A stretch of 64,000 bases of DNA from positions 1-64,000 of the forward strand of contig JADNRZ010000047.1 of assembly GCA_015501605.1 (NCBI GenBank). The letters are read 5' to 3'. The notes beneath the pieces were generated by a model. That model saw only the letters and a list, made by a program, of their open reading frames with translations. It searched no databases and was not told where the DNA came from. Positions within the stretch are counted from its first letter, which is position 1, and every line of letters starts with the position of its first letter. This DNA is from Panaeolus papilionaceus. Lineage: Eukaryota > Basidiomycota > Agaricomycetes > Agaricales. Below are positions 58,415-64,000 of this stretch, piece after piece. A program made the position numbers and the translations under genes.

Positions 58415-61400
58415 GAGATCTGGGGAGGGGCAATGCCACCGGTGTTGATTTTGTTTGCATCTGTTTGGCCTTCTCCAGAGGCGGAACAAAAACAGTGAAA
58501 CCAGACTTTCCCCCAATAAATGGCCTAAAGTAGTCAAAGTCTATCGAATAATATATATTGGACAGGATTTCCATAAATATGTTCTGACTAAATTAGGTCC
58601 AGCGTCATCACAATCGTTGTAAATGAGGCTCAGCTCACTTCTATACCACAATTATAATCATTTTGTTCAGAACATTTTAATTAGATATACATACTATGAT
58701 TGAATATGGTCTTAATTTGAGCAGAATGTTGTTGCATTGTGGGGGAAAATAGTGATAGTGGCGAAGAGCATAATTTGATTATGTAATCCAATTTAGACCG
58801 CGACAAGACGCGTCGCAAACAGACTCGCTACCCAAAAAACCGCGTCGTACATCACCCTACTTCCCCATTCACGCGTCAAACACATCCCAGCATCTTTGTA
58901 TATTGTTGCCAATGGCTAAGCAGTACAAGAAAAAATCCAACCGCTCACCTGCGCAGATATCTGTCATGCAGTCTGCCCAGAAAAAGGCCAGTGATCTTCG
59001 GCTCGGAATTTTCAAGGAGAAGGGCCTGGCGTTGAAGGTGAAGGAGAAGAATATGGAGATAGGGGCATTGAAGGAAAGGATTAAGGAGTTAGAGACCGAA
59101 AACAAGACAGTACGGCAGAAAATGTGGCGGGAAACGAGGAGGAGGTTGAACATGCAGAAGGCAAATAAAGCACGAAAGGCCACGCTCAAACGAGCTAAAG
59201 CCAATGCAAAACAGCTTCGTACTTCTCTTTCCCTTGTAGGGAAGAGCTTGGACGACATTCGCAAGGAGGCAACAGGGACATACACAATTCTTCAGGACCG
59301 GATCACCCAACTAGAAGCAACCAAACAAATTGTCACCAAAGAGAAGATCAAATTAGACAAGCGGTTCGAACGACTTACGTTTCGAAAGAAGGTCCTCGAA
59401 AAACAACACAAGGCACACTTACGACACACTCCTACTCGATTTCGGATGATGAAGAAGGGACGGTACACCTTGGAGGCACGGTCTTTGGCTCGGCTACTTG
59501 TGCAGACTGGAACGGCTGAGGCGAAGGTTGGGGCTACACTTAAGGAAATTGGTACAATCTTGGGTGTCGAGATTGATAGTGCCATGAGTAAGAGGACTGT
59601 GCACCGCTCTGTTCTGGAACTTGGAGTAGCAGCAGAACTGCAGCTCGCATACGAGATCATCAAAGCAAAAGGCATGATGGTCACTGTCTATCAAATGATC
59701 AATAATTGACAAACATTTGCTTTCAGACATTACATACAGTTCCGACTCGACGTCACACAAGCACATTGAATATGAATGCAGGTCAATCGCTGTTCAAGTA
59801 ATCAATTACAACGAGCCGAATGCAGAACCAGAGTGGAAGTTACGCACGTTGGGGGTTGATACATCAGTCAACCATACCAGTGAAGTTCAAGTCAATGGAC
59901 TCAAGGCACGGCTCAAGGAGCTAGAGGAGGTGTTTAACAACAGTCCACTGGCTCAACGAGAAAACCTACGCTTTGTACCGAATGATTTCGCTTATCGCCT
60001 CATGGGGACAAGTGGAGACCATGCTAGTGATCAAAAGAAGAGCCACGAAATCCTTCGAGTTTTCCGTCTCGAGGCAATCTATCAGCGACTGGGAGAAGAG
60101 GCGCTCTTTCAGATGAGCGTCACTCGTGTTGTAGCTATTCTTGCGACATTGAAAGCTGAACAGCTGGAAAAGTATGGGGGCTTAGCAGGATGGGAAGCAT
60201 TACCTGAAGACATAAAGGCGGAGGCTGATATCGAGATCATTCGCCAAGTCGGAAAACAGATCTTTGGCGCACTACCCCTCCAAGATCAGGAGAAGATGAC
60301 GAGGTTCATTCGGACTGGCTGCTGTATGCACAAAGACCTTAACTGTGTCAAGGCTGGTGTCAAAGGGATGGACGAGATCTGGACAAAGGAAACTCACCCG
60401 ATCACCCTCTACAACAAGGACAATGCTGCAGTGATGGCACGTCAGCGTGACCGCTCAAAGCCGACACCCGCAGAAAGACGGGCGCTTGAGGTGTCAAAGC
60501 GAGGTGGCTGCCATGCCGCTACCCTGGGTGGTATGATCTGTCGAAACAAGGACAAAAAGAAGGGTCAGCAGGACACATACTACAACTACATGGAGGTCAC
60601 CGTTGGTCACCGGGTTCCCTACCCTGACGTGAGTAACACTCGCTATGGTTCTCATGGTGAAGCTGCAGCGACCATCATCGTCTATCGGCAACATTTCATC
60701 AGCTTCATGTCATTCGTTCGAGATGGGAAAGACAAACCTGGTGAAACGAACATCGAGAAGAATTTCATGGCTGCTCTTCAAGATATCCCAACGATAACAG
60801 AACTTTGCGTCCTTGCGATGTACAACATCTGCGTTTCACGTCCCTTCATGCAGCATGTTCGAACCAACCACAACATCCTTCTACTCGGTTCATTTTTCGA
60901 GCGCAAGTCTTTGTTCCTGCAACGAATATCATCAAATCCTAAGCTTTGGACTGATTCCGAAATCACTCACCTCGATGCAACACTTCTCGAGACTCCATGG
61001 GATGACTGGGGGCTGAAGGTTACTACGGCAGTTCAACTTCTCTTGCCAACACTGCCAGACTTTAGCCGTGCAGTGAAGGCATTCGTTACCCATGCACGAA
61101 CTGTTTTTATTGAACGGTTTTCAGACGAGTTCAAACCAGGAGGTGGAATTGATAAACTTACCCAACATGAACGTGAAGCCCTATTCTTTTCATCAACGAA
61201 CGACATTAATGAGGGTGGACTTGGAGCCTGGCGGCGGGGACAGGCACGAAGGCCAGCCGAAACACTTCACAAATTCAATGCCCATTTCGTAGCACGCCTC
61301 AACAGCACCGAGTCATTCTCGAGGGTATTCCTATCTGGAGAGGATGACCAAGCTTACCTTCGCCAGAAGGCAAGGGAGCGGGATGCTAGCAAGATCACAA

Positions 61401-62097
61401 GGAGGGTGAAGGCGGCGCAGCTAGAGCATGACAATAGGAAGGTTGAGCTGAACAGGAAAAAGGAGGAGGAAAGCAGGGAAAAGAAGCGACAGGCCGTGGA
61501 AGCGTTGAAGAAAACCGCAGCTAACCTTGTTTTGGACGCTGACGAAATCAATCGACTGAAGAAGGACGAATTAAACGAGCAGCTTGATTACCACCGGGAT
61601 GCCGAAAGGAAGGTTCTCATGATTCAACTCAACCTGTCAGAGAGTGAGAACGTACCAGCAAACCTTGTTCCAGAGTGGACAATTCCCTGCAAATCAAACA
61701 TGACTACCAATCCAATTCGCTGCAAGTACCTCCACGAGGCGGTTGCGAGATATAAAGTGCGGCAAGTACCTATGGATATGGCACAGGCCGAGGTTGTTGA
61801 GGCGCCAGACCTCCAACCCGAAGCATCGAATCCCTCGATACCCTCGGAAATGCAGGTGGATCTGATTTATGAATCCGACCGGGAGGATGATGCAATTTAA
61901 TTAATGTTATTGTGAATTATCATTATATCGACATATAATATATATAATATCTAACTGCTGACAACTTTCAGGCCAATCTGAGCAAGAATATCAACGTCCA
62001 CGATGTGAGATTGAGATTGTTCACGGTTTTTGGGTGGCTGTGCGCTTATTAAGCAGCCATCAAATCTTACAGGCGTTGCCTCTCCCCATGAGATCTG
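58415..62097 (+). mobile_element. Transposon-like element with degenerate inverted ends, about 3.7 kb
   Basis: The left inner end (58415-58462: agatctggggaggggcaatgcc, gattttgttt) and the reversed right end (62048-62097: agatctcatggggagaggcaa, cgcc, gatttgatgg) are imperfect inverted repeats of about 45 bp. They bracket one large gene. The insertion lies between D2 homology (ending at 58305) and the type A leader homology that starts near 62110. Exact termini and target duplication are not resolved; tgatca occurs near both outer sides (58382, 62111) but is palindromic and may be chance. Confidence 0.65.
58912..61900 (+). CDS. Transposase-like protein, Agaricomycete element family
   Basis: Predicted 977 aa. 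Exons 58912-59671 and 59727-61900, joined by a 55-nt intron with a GC donor (gcatga) and tttcag acceptor; no GT donor fits the frame. The first 200 residues are basic and coiled-coil, then comes a conserved MSKRTVHRSVLELGVAAELQ segment. The second exon holds candidate RNase H-fold acidic motifs: ITYSSDSTSHK (Asp), SGDHASDQKK (Asp/His/Asp) and GCCMHKDLN (paired Cys, His, Asp). Then come SNTRYGSHGEAA and a highly charged coiled-coil. From memory, proteins with the CCMHKDLN block are abundant and repetitive in Agaricomycetes; their superfamily (KDZ-like or other) I cannot fix. No stop interrupts either exon. The protein could be a captured host gene, but the flanking inverted ends favour a transposon. 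Confidence 0.7.
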
Positions 62098-62260
62098 TGA
62101 GATTCCTTGATGATCAGGTGACGCGCAGTGGGCAGCCTCATGCACGACACGCACCCAACAAGTTCTCACTCGCGACACTTTCCACTCAGACGCTCACAAT
62201 CTTGCCTGAATACCTCTTCCCATAGATTCCAGCCCCTACGTCGTCGTCAATAATCGTGTC

Positions 62261-63678
62261 ATGGAGGATCTTGAACTCGAACACTTGAGAGTTACTGGTG
62301 ATATTTCCGTCGAACCTGTAACCAGAATACCCCCGACACAGTTGTATATATGTATGTGTGATGTTGGTCGTGGTCTTCTCGTTTCCTAATGAATGAAACT
62401 ATTTAGCATCATGGGCCCAACTGGTGCCGGGAAGAGTACAGTAAGTAAAACACTGTGTACCACGTTAGCATCCAATTCACCTTAGACTGAATATGTCTTT
62501 GCCTTTTCGAGTTTATTGAGGCGCTTGCAGGAGACTCACAGAACCTCGCTATTTCGAGCAATCAGCTCGCTGGGTTTACTCAGCATGTAACTGCTTACAA
62601 GCTTGTCAACGTTATACGGCACACTGGCAGGGCAATTTACCTGGTTGATACACCAGGATTTTCTGATGATAAGATATCGGAGATCGAGATCATGGAAATG
62701 CTCAGAGATTGGCTGAAAGAGAATGGGTAAGCTGTTTCCTTGAATCATGGCCTTTAGGGAAGAATACCCAATTGACTTCGAACTAGTTCTGGCATTTTGG
62801 TCACAATATTATTTCTCACTCCCATCACAGTAACTCGCCTGCCAGGAAGTAGACGAAGGACAATCAAAATGCTTAAAGGATCACTGGGTAATTTGACTTA
62901 TGTAGTGACAATTGCAACAACAATGTGGGACACCCTTCACAGTGAACGAACTTGCAGTCAAGCAGAAAAGACTTTTGAACAACTAAGAGCTGTGGTTTTT
63001 AAGGTCATTCGTCCCATTTACCCTGATTCAATCCTGTGCTTACTCTTGACCTAGGAGTTTTGGGGGCATGAAAAGGACTTGAAGCAATTTACGGGTACTA
63101 GAACATCTGCGCTTGAAGTGATGGATGCTAGTGCTGTGGATGGTGAACGATTAAAAATGTCAACATGTGTGCCATCTACACATCTCTATCGTGACTTGCA
63201 TGAGCGCATTGAGGGTGCGCTTCAGAAACAAGTCATGATTGAGTCAGACCTGGCTCATTTGGACGCACAAACCAACAAAAACCTCAAAGACATCTTGGAG
63301 CGAGACCAGAAGGAAAACAACGACATGTTGGCAAAATTCATTTCCCAATTGGTCAAATTCGGAGAACCACCTCGCGAATTTCGGGAAGGCGCGCAAGCTC
63401 TACGCAAGTCCATTGTGGCCAACATCATTTCAACCAACCATCAAATGTGCGATAATTTTCAACAGTGGGCTGAGGACCCAGAGATTCACAATGGGCTCGT
63501 CTCCGATCCCGAGCTGAAGGAGACTATTCTTGCCATATTGAGCAAGGAATCCGTCACTTGCGAGCAACAAGCCGTTGGCCATCAACCATCCAAGAAACTC
63601 GACTTCACTGAGAGGTTCCGACAACTACTCACACCCATCAAGATCCATCGCCCCAACTGGCTCAAGCGTGAGGAGTAA
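62261..63678 (+). CDS. AIG1/MMR_HSR1-like P-loop GTPase, type A (gene A5)
   Basis: Predicted GTPase of 390 aa. Exons: 62261-62343, 62407-62440, 62512-62726, 62787-63003, 63055-63678; phases 2/0/2/0. Motifs: FIMGPTGAGKST (G1), LVDTPGFSDDKISE (G3), TRLPGSRRRT and ATTMWD (G4-like); C-terminal LHERIEGALQKQ and NWLKREE. A 1-nt deletion near 62331, relative to A1, would break the frame at the usual exon 1 donor (gtatgt, 62351). An upstream donor gtatat at 62344 restores phase 2, so I ended exon 1 there. The leader upstream of 62261 has an in-frame stop, which supports this start codon. A transposon ends about 160 bp upstream. Intron 4 has a weak donor (gtcatt). Confidence 0.78.
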
Positions 63679-64000
63679 AACAACAAGTACGTTCAATGTC
63701 CGTCTTCCATCTGCGAAGTTCCATTTATTCACGTACATGTATCCCAGTGGATGTGTTCTCGGATTTCACATCTGTTGCATCACTCTATATCCCCTTCATT
63801 TTTTCCTCTCTCTGCTCGATCTGTGGCTCCATGTCTCACCGCTTTTCGTTCGGATCACCAACATTATATTTATCGCACTGGTTTGCGAGACTTCAACTGC
63901 TCCAAGATGACCGCGCCCCATATTGAGGCCATTGGTCGCATATTCATAAATATATATATACATATCCTGTATCGTCGTCGGACTGGGTACGCATTTTATC
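63679..64000 (+). repeat. 3' flank of A5, homologous to 18370-18690
   Basis: Similarity to the 3' flanks of A1 and A4 (about 54194-54500) continues to the window end, so A5 belongs to a third copy of the type A block that runs beyond this window. No gene. Confidence 0.75.

Noticed and set aside
59589..59726. Alternative intron in the transposase-like gene using gtaaga at 59589
   Set aside because: It keeps the frame but would remove the SKRTVHRSVLELGVAAELQ block, which I remember as conserved in this family; the 55-nt GC-AG intron keeps it.
62034..62225. Frame with ATG just upstream of gene A5, considered as its N-terminus
   Set aside because: It lies in another frame than the A5 exon 1 and runs out of the transposon; homology with A1-A3 places the start at 62261.
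62179..63678. A5 as a pseudogene because of a stop and a 1-nt deletion relative to A1
   Set aside because: The stop is in the untranslated leader and the deletion is compensated by the upstream donor at 62344; all other exons are open.
1..64000. CRISPR arrays, rRNA genes and bacterial operons
   Set aside because: No regularly spaced repeats, no rRNA-like sequence and no polycistronic layout; genes have fungal introns.

Overview
The window looks like nuclear DNA from a mushroom-forming basidiomycete (Agaricomycete). Genes are cut by many short introns of about 50-75 nt, mostly GT-AG with a few GC-AG. The transposons and the gene families resemble those common in that class. No prokaryotic operon, rRNA or CRISPR is visible, and the species cannot be named from sequence alone. 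Most of the window is gene-poor, repeat-rich and pyrimidine- or purine-skewed DNA in which most open frames are spurious.

The main content is a dispersed cluster of P-loop GTPases (AIG1 / MMR_HSR1-like fold). Exon by exon I could assemble seven apparently intact genes and one deleted copy, in two subfamilies. Type A lies at 16962-18369(+), 36241-37662(-), 47676-49084(-) and 62261-63678(+), with a deleted copy at 53232-54193(+). Type B lies at 8879-10188(-), 26274-27519(+) and 42236-43513(-). All share five exons, intron phases 2/0/2/0 and an exon 2 of exactly 34 nt that carries only the Walker A loop. Several copies lie in large segmental duplications: 8716-11899 matches 42073-45197, and 13908-25629 matches 49823-58305.

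Mobile elements are the second theme. A complete hAT transposon (29147-33351) has perfect 17-bp ends, an identical 8-bp target duplication and an uninterrupted 14-exon transposase of 945 codons. It sits inside another gene, and the two halves of that host gene (28440-29146 and 33352-33609) stay in frame. A 3034-bp element with 115-bp inverted ends (21654-24687) has its empty site preserved in the paralogous duplication near 57391. A third element (about 58415-62097) encodes a 977-aa transposase-like protein of a family common in Agaricomycetes and ends about 160 bp upstream of a GTPase start codon. A 0.5-kb MITE-like element (6849-7343) and a tRNA-derived SINE-like head (4828-4930) are also visible.

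Other genes are few: a small secreted cysteine-containing protein (34281-34827) with two broken relics, a 76-aa protein with a clear TATA box (46247-46477, minus), and a broken GPI-type surface protein gene (5296-6288). Two noncoding repeat families (here called R1 and R2) and an old roughly 300-bp module that may once have been coding fill much of the rest.

How the parts may work together is inference. The cluster resembles a birth-and-death locus in which GTPase copies are multiplied by segmental duplication and broken or flanked by transposons. In fungi such loci sometimes serve recognition or defence, but nothing in the sequence proves that here.
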